Shown here: positions 41,344 to 51,200 of the stretch, piece after piece | Layout: every line of letters begins with the position of its first letter | How positions within the stretch are numbered: position 1 is the first letter of the stretch | Assembly (NCBI RefSeq): GCF_008107625.1 | Contig: NZ_SDKK01000026.1 | Coordinates: 8,556-71,898 of the forward strand | DNA length: 63,343 nucleotides | Direction of reading: 5' to 3' | From: Zoogloea oleivorans | Lineage (GTDB): Bacteria; Pseudomonadota; Gammaproteobacteria; Burkholderiales; Rhodocyclaceae | Notes under the pieces: generated by a model | The model's input: the letters and a program-made list of their open reading frames with translations, nothing else | The model's database searches: none | Told to the model about the DNA's origin: nothing | Translations under genes and position numbers: made by a program

Positions 41344-42740
41344 TCCGCCCCCGCCGCACCCTGCTGGCCCTGTCCCTGGCCGCCGCCCTCACGGGCTGCG
41401 CCCTCGGCCCCGACTACGCCCGCCCCGACGCCCAGGTGAGCCTGCCCGAAACCTACGCTGCGGCCACGCCGGTGGCGCAGAGCCCGGGCGTCGCCAGCAA
41501 CTGGTGGACCCTGTTCGGCGACAGCCAGCTCGACGCGCTGGTCAGCCAGGCCCTGGCCAGCAGCCCCGACGCCCTCATCGCCGCCGCCCGCATCGAAGAA
41601 GCCGACGCGCTGCTGCGCCAGGTGGATGCGGCCCTGCTGCCGCAGATCGACGCCAACGCATCGAGCGCCCGCAGCCGCAGCATCCTGCCCAACACCACCC
41701 CGGCCAAAGGCATGGTGCGCACGGTCAACAAGCTGGGCCTGTCCACCTCCTTCGAACTGGACGTGTGGGGCAAGCTGCGCCGCGCCTCCGAAGCCGCCCG
41801 CGCCCAGGCGCTGGGCACCCGCTACGCCAGCGACACGGTGTCGCTCGGCCTGGCTGCCGCCGTCACCCAGGCCTACCTCAACCTGCGCGCCATCGACGCC
41901 CAGCTGCTGGTCAACACCGACTCGGTGAGCAGCCAGAGCCGCAGCACCCAGCTGACCCGCACGCGCTTCGAAGGCGGCATCGTCTCCCAGCTCGACGTGC
42001 AGCAGGCCGAAGGCGCCCTGGCGGCCTACACCGCCGGGCAGGTTCAGCTGGAAAAGAACCGCGCCCTCGCCGAAAACCTCCTCGGCCTGCTGGTCGGCCA
42101 GCCCGGCCTCAAGGTCGCCGCGGGCGATGTGCGCAGCCTGCCGGTACCGCCGGTACCGCCGGCCGGCCTGCCCTCCAGTCTGCTCGAGGCCCGCCCCGAC
42201 GTGCGCCAGGCCGAAACCGCGCTGATCGCCGCCAATGCCAGGATCGGCGTCGCCAAGGCCGCCCTCTACCCGAGCATCACCCTCACCGGCACTTTCGGGC
42301 ACGAGAGCAAGGATCTGTCGCAGCTGTTCAGCGCCCCCTCGACCATCTGGTCGCTGGGCGCCGGCATCACCCAGCCGATCTTCGAAGGCGGCCGCCTGCG
42401 CGCCCAGGTCGAGCAGGTCACCGCCCAGCAAAAGCAGAGCCTCGAGAGCTACCGCAAGTCGGTGCAAAGCGCCTTCCGCGAAGTGAACGACGCCCTCGTC
42501 TCGATGCGCCAGAACACCGAAGCCGAAGACGCCTACACCCGCGCCATGAACGCCGCCAAACGCGCCCTGCAACTCGCCCAGGCCCGCTACGACGCCGGCT
42601 ACTCGCCCTACCTCGAAGTGCTTACCGCCCAGCGTACCGCCAACGATGCCACCGTCGCCTGGGTGCAAAACCGCCAGGCCCGCCTGACATCATCGGTGGA
42701 TCTGTTCAAGGCACTCGGCGGCGGCTGGAAAGGCAGCTGA
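41340..42740 (+). CDS. Outer-membrane efflux channel lipoprotein (OprM/NodT type)
   Basis: This 466-residue TolC-like protein has an N-terminal lipobox L-T-G-C and the NodT-family opening C-A-L-G-P-D-Y-A-R-P. Two repeated outer-membrane-factor units follow, with family segments F-E-L-D-V-W-G-K-L-R-R, A-R-P-D-V-R-Q-A-E and G-I-T-Q-P-I-F-E-G-G-R-L. It would form the trimeric exit duct of the pump. AGGAGG lies six bases before the ATG at 41340, inside the pump gene's end. The operon is followed by structured element B, whose last hairpin may terminate it. Confidence 0.95.
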   Translation: MIRPRRTLLALSLAAALTGCALGPDYARPDAQVSLPETYAAATPVAQSPGVASNWWTLFGDSQLDALVSQALASSPDALIAAARIEEADALLRQVDAALLPQIDANASSARSRSILPNTTPAKGMVRTVNKLGLSTSFELDVWGKLRRASEAARAQALGTRYASDTVSLGLAAAVTQAYLNLRAIDAQLLVNTDSVSSQSRSTQLTRTRFEGGIVSQLDVQQAEGALAAYTAGQVQLEKNRALAENLLGLLVGQPGLKVAAGDVRSLPVPPVPPAGLPSSLLEARPDVRQAETALIAANARIGVAKAALYPSITLTGTFGHESKDLSQLFSAPSTIWSLGAGITQPIFEGGRLRAQVEQVTAQQKQSLESYRKSVQSAFREVNDALVSMRQNTEAEDAYTRAMNAAKRALQLAQARYDAGYSPYLEVLTAQRTANDATVAWVQNRQARLTSSVDLFKALGGGWKGS

Positions 42741-42758
42741 AGCCGCCCCCAGCGAACA

Positions 42759-42972
42759 TTTTTTCATCTGAAAAAACCTTTTTGCCATATAACAAAACCG
42801 TCGGGAGGAATGTCGCAGCAATTGCGACACACCACTCGACGGTTTTGTGACGTGCCGCAAGGCTCAGGCGGTGTGACACGGCCCTGCGGTGGCGTGACGG
42901 AAGTGCTGCGACATGCCACGCAATGATTCGGTGGCATGTCGCAGCACTTTTTTCATGTGAGAAAAAGCTTTT
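42759..42972. repeat. Structured intergenic repeat element, copy B
   Basis: It has the same plan as the element at 20089-20305: T6-CAT-CTG-A6 at 42759-42776 and T6-CAT-GTG-AGA5 starting at 42948, 189 bp apart. Inside are a stem-loop with 12-bp arms (ACAAAACCGTCG at 42792, CGACGGTTTTGT at 42837) enclosing TGTCGCA-gcaat-TGCGACA, the word TTGCGACACACCAC, GTGACGTG, and a 19-bp-arm hairpin at 42901-42949. It fills the gap between the efflux operon and the GAF gene. No coding capacity is seen. Confidence 0.72.
42901..42953 (+). terminator. Large hairpin with T-run, likely efflux operon terminator
   Basis: The arms AAGTGCTGCGACATGCCAC and GTGGCATGTCGCAGCACTT are perfect over 19 bp with an 11-nt loop. 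The last T's run into T6. It lies 160 bp after the outer-membrane channel stop on the same strand. It also forms the right half of repeat B, so termination may be a by-product of the repeat. Confidence 0.6.
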
Positions 42973-42981
42973 TTGGCGTGC

Positions 42982-43482
42982 TCAGTTGTTGGGGCACCGA
43001 TGATCTTCGAGCTCCAGGGAGACCAGGCGCGCCAGGACTTCAAGATGGGCGACCTCCTCCTCCGCAAGCCGTTTGGGCTTGGGGTCGATGATGCACAGGG
43101 TGCCGACGTTGTGGCCGGATGAGAGGGTCAGCGGCGCGCCCGCATAGAAGCGGATGAAGGGCGCCCCAAGGACCAGGGGATTGTCGGCAAAGCGCGGATC
43201 CTGCAAGGTGTCATTGATCACCATGACCTCATCCTGAAGGATGACGTGCCCGCAAAAGCTGATGTCGCGCGGGGTTTCACGGACGTTGAGCCCGCAGGCC
43301 GACTTGAACCATTGCCTGTCGCTGTCCACCAGCGTCACGAGGGCGATTGCGCAGTCAAACCGGGACTGGCAATACACCGTAATCACATCGAACCGCTCCT
43401 CGGGATCGGTATCCAGGATGAGCAATTCACGTAAGACCTGAATGCGTTCTGCTTCGTTGCGGGGGATGCCGGGAACTTGCAT
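42982..43482 (-). CDS. Stand-alone GAF domain protein
   Basis: This 166-residue protein is essentially one GAF domain, opened by the common N-R/E-A-E-R-I-Q-V-L-R-E-L-x-I-L-D-T-x-P-E-x-R-F-D leader. It continues with A-L-V-T-L-V-D, R-Q-W-F-K-S, D-I-S-F-C-G-H and Y-A-G-A-P-L. Such GAF units usually lead into GGDEF or kinase domains; here nothing follows, so it is a single-domain sensor or a truncated remnant. The Cys in S-F-C-G-H and Cys in Y-C-Q-S could be redox- or ligand-active. The gene is flanked downstream by repeat B. Confidence 0.85.
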   Translation of the reverse strand: MQVPGIPRNEAERIQVLRELLILDTDPEERFDVITVYCQSRFDCAIALVTLVDSDRQWFKSACGLNVRETPRDISFCGHVILQDEVMVINDTLQDPRFADNPLVLGAPFIRFYAGAPLTLSSGHNVGTLCIIDPKPKRLAEEEVAHLEVLARLVSLELEDHRCPNN

Positions 43483-43670
43483 GGGGCCTATTTCATTTTT
43501 TCCGTTTCAGCCCACAGTATATGGCCTCATGGCCCGTTCATAACCGGGAAACCGCGGCCCCCAATGTGCGCCTTCAGACAGACCGCACGGCAGGGCGTGC
43601 CTATCCTTGGCAGGTATCCGACCTGGTTCGGTCACTCGTCGCCGCTCTGCGCGGCAGGAGGAAATCCCGC

Positions 43671-43874
43671 ATGTCCAATCCCTGGCTAAAGAAGAACCCG
43701 TTCATGAGCATGTGGCTCAGTGCCGCCAACCGGATGGCCGCTTCCGTGCGCGGTCAGGCCAGCGCGCAGGCCACGCGCCAGATCAAGGCCGCGCTGGCCA
43801 AGGCGGAGAAGGACACGTCGAAGAGCCTGACTGCAACAGCACAACCGGCATCGCCCAAGGCCAAACGCCGTTAG
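43671..43874 (+). CDS. Small conserved basic protein, 67 residues
   Basis: AGGAGG nine bases before the ATG at 43671 supports a short gene starting M-S-N-P-W-L-K-K-N-P-F-M-S. The middle is helical and Ala/Arg rich, and the tail is Lys/Ala/Pro rich. Small proteins with this N-P-W-L-K-K-N-P-F opening are found in betaproteobacteria, sometimes near poly-hydroxyalkanoate genes. I know of no function. It has no signal peptide and could bind nucleic acid or PHA granules. The upstream in-frame extension lacks a ribosome-binding site and is rejected. Confidence 0.6.
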   Translation: MSNPWLKKNPFMSMWLSAANRMAASVRGQASAQATRQIKAALAKAEKDTSKSLTATAQPASPKAKRR

Positions 43875-43915
43875 GGCATTGTGATCAATCCTGATCCACA
43901 GTCCGATGGCTGCCG

Positions 43916-44647
43916 ATGATCGAATCCCTTCTCCTGACCGCTGCGCGCATCATCACTTTTGGTCAGCGACAGCGACAAACCAACGCCAGCGGCTTTTTCT
44001 TTACACGCGACGAACGCCTCTATCTGGTGACGAGCAGGCATGTGATTTTTGACGAGCCGAGCCGGCACTTTCCGGACCGCATCGAAATAGAACTGCACAC
44101 CAACGCGGGCAATATGGCGGAATCCACCGGCTTTTCGATTCCCCTTTATCGCGAGGGCCGCAGCGTCTGGCACCAGGGACGCGACAGGGCGGGGAAGATC
44201 GATGTGGCGGCAATCGAAATAAATCGGACGGCGCTGCCTGCCAGCACGGTCTACCGGGCGTTCACCCCGCAACACCTGCTGCAGCGCTTCGACCAGGTGG
44301 AAGTGGGCAGTTCATTGCTGGTGCTGGGATTTCCATTGGGCTTCCACGACACCCTGCACCACGTTCCAGTGGTGCGCCACGGGATTGTCGCCTCATCCTT
44401 TGGACTGCGCTTTCAAGGGGAGGGCTATTTCCTGACCGATGCGCGCACCCATCGGGGCAGTAGCGGCGCGCCCGTGGTCATGCGCATTTCGGAACCTGCG
44501 GCGGATTTCGGCGATCTGCCGTGGCGCCTGCTCGGTATTCATTCGGCTCGCCTCGATGTGGGAACACGCGACATGCACCTGGATGAAGTTCTGGGGCTGA
44601 ACTGCGCGTGGTACGCCGATATTTTGCTGACCCTGACGCAGCGCTGA
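43916..44647 (+). CDS. Trypsin-fold serine protease without signal peptide
   Basis: This 243-residue protein has the trypsin-like triad in order: His42 (T-S-R-H-V-I), Asp96 (K-I-D-V-A-A-I) and Ser183 (G-S-S-G-A-P-V-V). It resembles HtrA-type protease domains but has no PDZ domain, signal peptide or membrane helix, so it should stay in the cytoplasm. The N-terminal G-F-F-F motif and L-V-L-G-F-P-L-G are typical of this fold. A possible role is proteolysis in stress or plasmid/phage defence, but nothing nearby decides this. The ribosome-binding site is weak. Confidence 0.8.
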   Translation: MIESLLLTAARIITFGQRQRQTNASGFFFTRDERLYLVTSRHVIFDEPSRHFPDRIEIELHTNAGNMAESTGFSIPLYREGRSVWHQGRDRAGKIDVAAIEINRTALPASTVYRAFTPQHLLQRFDQVEVGSSLLVLGFPLGFHDTLHHVPVVRHGIVASSFGLRFQGEGYFLTDARTHRGSSGAPVVMRISEPAADFGDLPWRLLGIHSARLDVGTRDMHLDEVLGLNCAWYADILLTLTQR

Positions 44648-44696
44648 CTGCGCACGTCGATCTATCCCCGCCAAGAAAGGCCTGCGCGAACAAGGT

Positions 44697-45623
44697 TCAG
44701 CGGACTGGCTTGGCCGGGATTTTCTCGGAATCCGGCATCACGGTGACCCGCACTTCCGGGGTTTGGGCGAGGCCACCGAGAATGACGCCGCGTAGCGGCG
44801 ACACGTCCTGGAAGTCGCGGCCCCAGCCGAGGGTGACATGGCGCAGATCGGGCTGGATGCCGTTGGTGGGATCGTATTCGACCCAGCCGTTCTTCGGGCA
44901 CCACACGCCCACCCAGGCGTGGGAGGCGTCGGCGCCGATCATGCGCGGCTTGCCGGGCGGCGGGTTGGTGAGCAGGTAGCCGGACATGTAGCGGGCCGGC
45001 AGGCCGACCGAACGTACGGCGGCGATCATCAGGTGGGCGAAGTCCTGGCACACGCCGCGTTTGCGTTTGAGCACTTCATGGACCGAGGTGCCCACTTCGG
45101 TCGCTTTGGCGTCGAAGGTGAAGGTCTTGAAGATCAGGTCCATCAGGGCCTTGGCGCCCACCAGCAGCGGTACGCCGGGCTTGAAGGCGGCGGCGGCAAA
45201 CTCGGCCAGCACGGCGTCCCGCGGTACCCGCGGCGAGGCGTAGAGGTAGCGCAGCGCATCGAGGGAATCGGCGTCGCGCGGCTTCGGGTGGTAGCGCAGG
45301 CTGTCGCGCACGCTCTCCCAGGGGGGTGAGTCCTCGGCCTTGGGCAGCTCGCGGGCGATCACCGTCACGTGGCTTTCGGCGCGCACCAGCAGGCCGTCAT
45401 GGGGCGTATCCAGCGACAGCCAGGCCACCGGGTTGCCGAAGGCGTCCTCGCCCTCCTCCAGCCTGGCCAGGTCCGGTTCGATGCTGATCGCGCCGGACTC
45501 GCGGGTCTGCCAGGGCAGCTTGCGGGGGATCAGGTGCAGCAGGTGCTGGGCCAGGGATACCGGCACGCCACAGGGCGTGTACTCGGTTTCGTGGATGATG
45601 GTGTAGGCAACGCTGCGGGTCAT
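44697..45623 (-). CDS. Transglutaminase-like cysteine peptidase/ligase
   Basis: This 308-residue protein has an N-terminal beta-rich bacterial transglutaminase-like domain (about 1-110) and a core with catalytic Cys192 (R-G-V-C-Q-D-F-A-H), His235 (A-S-H-A-W) and Asp251 (Y-D-P-T-N-G). It is the last gene of the operon with the ATP-grasp/alpha-E fusion (17 bp upstream). In comparative genomics, such sets are predicted to form or cut amide bonds in an unknown peptide. The closest biochemical role is not established. There is no signal peptide. Confidence 0.9.
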   Translation of the reverse strand: MTRSVAYTIIHETEYTPCGVPVSLAQHLLHLIPRKLPWQTRESGAISIEPDLARLEEGEDAFGNPVAWLSLDTPHDGLLVRAESHVTVIARELPKAEDSPPWESVRDSLRYHPKPRDADSLDALRYLYASPRVPRDAVLAEFAAAAFKPGVPLLVGAKALMDLIFKTFTFDAKATEVGTSVHEVLKRKRGVCQDFAHLMIAAVRSVGLPARYMSGYLLTNPPPGKPRMIGADASHAWVGVWCPKNGWVEYDPTNGIQPDLRHVTLGWGRDFQDVSPLRGVILGGLAQTPEVRVTVMPDSEKIPAKPVR

Positions 45624-45640
45624 GGAGGGGGTCGGGGATA

Positions 45641-48175
45641 TCAGGCGGCGAAGGTGGCTTGACCGGTCTGGCCGGTACGGTCCACGTGACTGAAGAAGCG
45701 CATCGCCAGGCGGTCTGCCAGGCCACGCCCGGCGCTGGCCAGCTGGTCGAGCAGGCGGGCCAGCTGCAGGCTGGCCTCGCTGCGTTCCGCTGCCGGGCGG
45801 GCCGCTTCGAGCTTGCCCCAGGCAAAGGCCTGGACATCGGCAAAAGCCTTTTCCAGTTCGGCGATGCCCATCTCGCCCCGGTCGGCTTCGAAGCGGGTCA
45901 TGTAGTTGGACAGCATGCGCACCTGGAAGGCCAGCGCGTGGGGGTTGCCGTCATCGGTGGTGAGCATGTGCACGGCCGGCAGCAACTCGGGCTGGGCGCG
46001 GTAACGGGTACGGTAGGTGATGATCGAATCGCACAGTTCGAGCAGGACTTCGACCGACAGCTCGCGCTGCAGCGGACCGGTGATGTCCACGTAGCGGCGC
46101 AGAAAGCGCGCCAGCGTGCCGGCCAGGTTGTCGAGGCGCTCGATGCGGCGGCCGACGATATGCAGGCGCCAGCCCATGTCGCGGGTCATGTTGTCCATCG
46201 CGAAGCCGGACAGCGACACGAAGGTGGTCAGCGCCTCGTCGAGGAATTCGAGCAGGCCGGACACATCGGTGACGCCCTCGCGGGCGGTATCGAGTTCGGC
46301 CGACAGGCGCTTGAGGGCGTGCCAGTGGTCGAGGGACAGATGTTCGCGAGCCTGGGTGGCACACCAGGTAAGGCGCTGCAGGTTGGCCGCCAGGCCGCAC
46401 TCGGCGCGGCGGTCGAGCACGGCGCGGAACAGGTCCAGCTCGGCCTTGGCGACCGGCGCGTTGACCACCTCCGGCTCGACGAGACCGGCACCGGCGGCCA
46501 GGTGCAGCATCATCGCCAGCGCGCCGGAGCGTTCGGTGCGGCGCCCTTCGGAGAGCCGCGACAAGGCCAGCCGGGCGAGCCGGGCAACGGCATCGCAGCG
46601 CTCGCCATAGCGGCCGAACCAGAACAGGTTCTCGGCCAGGCGCGACGACAGGGTGCCGGTTTCCTCGATCAGGTCGCCGACCCGCACAGTGTTCTGGAGC
46701 AGGCTGAAGGTGGCCACCGGGCCATCCGAAAGCACCCAGGTGTCCTTGCTGCTACCGCCCTTCTGCATGGTCAGGATGCGCGTGTTCTCGGCGCCGGCCA
46801 CCCGCGCCAGCCCGCCGGGCAGCACCTTGTAGCCTTCCGGGGTGATCGCTGCATACACACGCAGACCCATCACCCGGGTCATCAGCTTGCGCCGCTGGCC
46901 GCCGGACCAGGCCGGTGCCCGGGACAGCTTGACGAGTTCCTGGGCGACGTAGGCCGAGGGGTCGGATTCGATGCGCCTGGCCAGCGCCTCAAGCTGGTCG
47001 TCGGCCAGTTGGTCGCCGAAGATGACTTCGCTGCTGCCGCCGGGAAAGGTCGGCTTGATGACCAGATCCTTCATGTTCTCGATGACTTCGGCGCGGGCCG
47101 GGCCTTCGCCACACCACCAGGTGGCCACCGACGGCATGGCCAGTTCTTCGCCCAGCAGGTGCCGGCAGATGCCCGGCAGGAAACCCGGCAGGGCCGCTGA
47201 TTCGAGCAGGCCGCTGCCCAGCGCATTGGCCACCAGCACCCGCCCGGCGCGCACCGCACTGAGCAGGCCGGGCACGCCGAGGGCCGAGTCGGCGCGCAAC
47301 TCGACCGGGTCGCAGAAGTCGTCGTCGAGGCGCCGCAGGATGGCGTGCACACGCTTGAGACCGGACACGGTCTTCAGATACACGGTGTCGTTGCGTACCG
47401 TGAGGTCCTGCCCTTCGACGAGCGGGTAGCCCATGTAGCGGGCCAGGTAGACGTGTTCGAAATAGGTTTCGTTGAACGGCCCCGGGCTGAGCAGCACGCT
47501 CAGCGGCGGCTCGCCATCGGTCGGGGCCTGGGCGGCAATGCTGCGCTGCAGGCCCCGGAAAAAGCCGGACAGACTCTGCACCTGCATGTCGCGGAACAAG
47601 TCCGGAAAGGCGCGCGACACCAGCAGGCGGTTTTCCAGCGCGTAACCGGCACCGGAGGGGGATTGGGTACGGTCGGCAATCACCCACCAGCGGCCGTCCG
47701 GCGAGCGGGCCAGGTCGGCGGCGTAGAGGTGCAGGTAGGAGCCGCCGGGGGGCTTGACGCCCTTGCACGGCCACAGGAAACCCTTGTGGCCAAAAACGAG
47801 TTCGGGGGGCAGCAGACCTTCGGCGAGCGTGGTCTGGTCGCCATAGAGATCGCCGAGCAGGGTGTCGAGCAGGCGCACCCGCTGGCCGATGGCCGTGGAG
47901 ATGCTGCGCCACTCGTCAGCCGGCAGGATCATCGGCAGAAGATCTACCGACCAGGGGCGGTCGGTGCCGCGTGGGTCGGCGTAAACGTTGTAGGTGACAC
48001 CGTTCTGCTGGATGCCGCGGGCCAGTTGGGCCGCGCGCGCTTTCAGCGTGTCACCGCTGGATTCATCGATGTGATCGAGAAACTCCTGCCAGTGCGGACG
48101 GACGCCGTCTTCACCGATGAGTTCGTCGTAACTGTCGGCACGGAAGGGATAGTGGGCAAGAATGGAGCTGGGCAT
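45641..48175 (-). CDS. Circularly permuted ATP-grasp fused to alpha-E domain
   Basis: This 844-residue protein joins two families usually encoded by separate genes. Residues 1 to about 490 are a circularly permuted ATP-grasp (DUF404/DUF407) with L-L-S-P-G-P-F-N-E-T-Y-F-E-H, V-I-K-P-T-F-P-G-G-S-S and Y-V-A-Q-E-L-V-K-L-S. From about 505 on is an all-helical alpha-E (DUF403) domain beginning S-R-L-A-E-N-L-F-W-F-G-R-Y. ATP-grasp enzymes join a carboxylate to an amine through an acyl phosphate, so an amide ligase is expected. The two transglutaminase genes of the operon flank it. The fusion fixes a 1:1 ratio. Confidence 0.92.
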   Translation of the reverse strand: MPSSILAHYPFRADSYDELIGEDGVRPHWQEFLDHIDESSGDTLKARAAQLARGIQQNGVTYNVYADPRGTDRPWSVDLLPMILPADEWRSISTAIGQRVRLLDTLLGDLYGDQTTLAEGLLPPELVFGHKGFLWPCKGVKPPGGSYLHLYAADLARSPDGRWWVIADRTQSPSGAGYALENRLLVSRAFPDLFRDMQVQSLSGFFRGLQRSIAAQAPTDGEPPLSVLLSPGPFNETYFEHVYLARYMGYPLVEGQDLTVRNDTVYLKTVSGLKRVHAILRRLDDDFCDPVELRADSALGVPGLLSAVRAGRVLVANALGSGLLESAALPGFLPGICRHLLGEELAMPSVATWWCGEGPARAEVIENMKDLVIKPTFPGGSSEVIFGDQLADDQLEALARRIESDPSAYVAQELVKLSRAPAWSGGQRRKLMTRVMGLRVYAAITPEGYKVLPGGLARVAGAENTRILTMQKGGSSKDTWVLSDGPVATFSLLQNTVRVGDLIEETGTLSSRLAENLFWFGRYGERCDAVARLARLALSRLSEGRRTERSGALAMMLHLAAGAGLVEPEVVNAPVAKAELDLFRAVLDRRAECGLAANLQRLTWCATQAREHLSLDHWHALKRLSAELDTAREGVTDVSGLLEFLDEALTTFVSLSGFAMDNMTRDMGWRLHIVGRRIERLDNLAGTLARFLRRYVDITGPLQRELSVEVLLELCDSIITYRTRYRAQPELLPAVHMLTTDDGNPHALAFQVRMLSNYMTRFEADRGEMGIAELEKAFADVQAFAWGKLEAARPAAERSEASLQLARLLDQLASAGRGLADRLAMRFFSHVDRTGQTGQATFAA

Positions 48176-48238
48176 CCGGCGAAACTAACATTGTTCCCCG
48201 AAATGGGGAAATGACCGATTTCCTGGAGCCGGACAGAA

Positions 48239-48270
48239 CACGGCACGCCGGCCAAAGCCTGCGTGCCGTG
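48239..48270. other. Intra-operon hairpin, 14-bp stem
   Basis: CACGGCACGC and GCGTGCCGTG are perfect arms. One mismatch and then GGC-caaa-GCC extend the stem. It lies in the 118-bp gap between the DUF2126 and ATP-grasp genes. There is no T-run on either side, so it is more likely a stability, processing or protein-binding element than a terminator. Confidence 0.55.
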
Positions 48271-48293
48271 CTCACCCGCCGTGAATACCTGAC

Positions 48294-51200
48294 TCAGCGA
48301 CGCAGATCGAGGGTGAAGGGGAACTCCTTTTCGATCGGAGAGACGCTCACCTTCGGCTCGCCCGGGGTGTGGCCCATGCGGAAGAAGCGCGCCAGACGGC
48401 GGCTTTCCGCCTCGAAGGCGTTGACCGGGAAGGTTTCGAAACTGCGCCCGCCCGGATGCGCCACGTGGTACTGACAACCGCCCAGGGAACGGCCGGTCCA
48501 GGTGTCCACCAGGTCGAAGACCAGCGGCACGTGCGGCGCGATGGTCGGGTGCAGGCACGACGGCGGCTGCCAGGCGCGGTAGCGCACGCCGGCCACATGC
48601 TCGCCAACGGTACCGGTGGGCTGCAGCGGAATCGTGCGACCGTTCACCGTCAGCTGGAAGCGGTCGTCGGACATGCCGGAGACCTTCACCTGCAGACGCT
48701 CGACCGACGAATCGACAAAGCGCACGGTGCCGCCAATGGCACCTTCTTCACCCATCACGTGCCAGGGTTCGAGGGCGCTGTGCAGTTCCACCTTGATGCC
48801 GCGCACCGCAAAGTCACCGATCTTGGGGAAGCGGAACTCCATGTGCGGGGCGAACCATTCCGGCTTGAAGTCGAGGCCGTGGGCCTGCATGTCTTCCATC
48901 ACGTCGCTGAAATCCTGTTGCACGAAGTGCGGCAGCAGGAAGCGGTCGTGCAGCTCGGTACCCCAGCGCACCAGGCGTTCCGGCGCATACGGGGTGTCCC
49001 AGAAGCGCGCCAGCAGGCCGCGCAGCAGGAGTTGCTGGGCCAGCGACATGCGCGCATGCGGCGGCATTTCGAAGGCGCGCAATTCCAGCAGGCCGAGACG
49101 CCCGGTGGGGCCGTCCGGCGAGTACAGCTTGTCGATGCAGAACTCGGAGCGGTGGGTGTTGCCGGTGACGTCGATGAGCAGGTTGCGCAGCAGGCGGTCG
49201 ATCAGCCACGGCGGCACGCTTTTGCCGATTTCCGGAAACTGGCGGAAGGCGGTTTCGATTTCGTACACCGCATCGTTGCGCGCTTCGTCGATCCGCGGGG
49301 CCTGGCTGGTCGGGCCGACGAACATGCCGGAGAACAGGTAGGACAGGCTCGGATGGTTGTGCCAGTAGGAAATCAGGCTGCGCAGCAGGTCCGGACGACG
49401 CAGGAAGGGCGAGTCGGAGGGCGTGGCGCCACCGAGCACGAAGTGGTTGCCGCCGCCGGTGCCGGTGTGGCGACCATCGACCATGAACTTCTCGCTGGTG
49501 AGGCGCGAGTAGTGGGCCGCTTCGTACAAATGCGTGGTGCGATCGACGAGTTCTTCCCAGTTGCTCGACGGGTGAATGTTGACTTCAATGACACCGGGGT
49601 CGGGGGTGATGCGGAAGTGGGTCAGACGCGGGTCGGAGGGCGGCTCGTAGCCTTCCAGCACCACCGGCGTGCCGAGTTCTTCGGCAGTGGCTTCGATGGC
49701 GGCGACCAGTTCGAGGTAGTTCTCCAGGCGCGACAGCGGCGGCATGAAGATGTGCAGCGTGCCGTTGCGCGGCTCGACGCACAGGGCGGTACGCACGATC
49801 CAGTCGGCCGACTCGAAGGGCTTCGGCGACTTGTCGCTGGGGCTGAGCTTCTCGGCGGCCTCGGCAGCCTTCAGCGCAGCGGCGGCACGCGCTTCGGCGG
49901 ACGAGCCGAAACCGGGCTCACCGTCCTTGAGGGCGTTGAGCACCGCGGTCTGGCCACCGGGCAGTTGGCGCCGGATGGCCTTGTATTCGGGCAGCGGCGG
50001 GAAGGACTGGTGGTTGTCCGGCGGGTTCACGTACGGGTAGCTGCCCTTTTCGACCCACGGCTGGGAATCGAGCGGCAGGCGGTAGCCGAGCGGGGAATCG
50101 CCGGGGATCAGGTAGCAGCGCTCGTCGCGCAGGAACCACGGCCCGGTCTGCCAGGCGCCGGTGTAGGGGCTGATGGAAACCGGCAGCACGTAGCCGACCG
50201 GGTTGGGCAGGCCGTATTCGTAAACGCGGCGGATGCGGTCGCGCTCCAGCGGGTCGTCGAGGCGGGCGTCAAAGGGATCGACGTTGCCCGGCAGGCGACG
50301 TTCGCGCCACAGGTAATAGAAGGCGTCCTCGTAGGCCGGGAAGACCCGGCGCTGGTCGAGACTGAGACGCGCAGCAACGCCGGCGAGGAAGGTGTGCGCC
50401 TTGTCCACCTTGGCCGTGCCGGGGGCGGAGGAGTCGCCGATCAGGTCGGGATTGCTCCACATCGGCTGGCCGTCCTTGCGCCAGAAGCAGGTCAGCGACC
50501 AGCGTGGCAGCTGCTCGCCCGGATACCACTTGCCCTGGCCGAAGTGAGCCAGGCCCTGCGGGGCGTACTTGTCGCGCAGGCGGTGGTAGAGGTCTTCGGC
50601 GCGGATACGCTTGTTGGGGCCCATGGCCTCGGTGTTCCACTCGGCGCCATCCGGGTCGTCCACCGACACGAAGGTCGGCTCGCCGCCCATGGTCAGGCGC
50701 ATGTCGTGGGCTTCGAGGTCCACGTCGATGCGGTGGCCGAGGGCTTCGATCTCTGCCCACTGCTCTTCGGTGTAGGGCTTGGTCACGCGCGGCGCTTCGA
50801 GCACGCGGGTGACTTTCATGTGGTGCTCGAACTCGCACTCGCACTCTTCGATCAGGCCGGAGATCGGCGCGGCGGACGACGGCTCGGGGGTGGCCGCCAC
50901 CGGGATGTGACCTTCGCCGGCGAAGAGGCCGGAGGTCGGGTCGAGGCCGACCCAGCCGGCGCCGGGCAGGTACACCTCGGTCCACGCGTGCAGGTCGGTG
51001 AAGTCGACTTCAGTGCCGGACGGGCCGTCGAGGGATTTGACGTCGGCCTTCAGCTGGATCAGGTAGCCGGACACGAAGCGCGCGGCCAGGCCCAGGTGGC
51101 GCAGGATCTGCACCAGCAGCCAGGCCGAGTCGCGGCACGAGCCGGTCTTCTTGGTGAGGGTGTCTTCAGGCGTCTGCACGCCCGGCTCCATGCGGATCAC

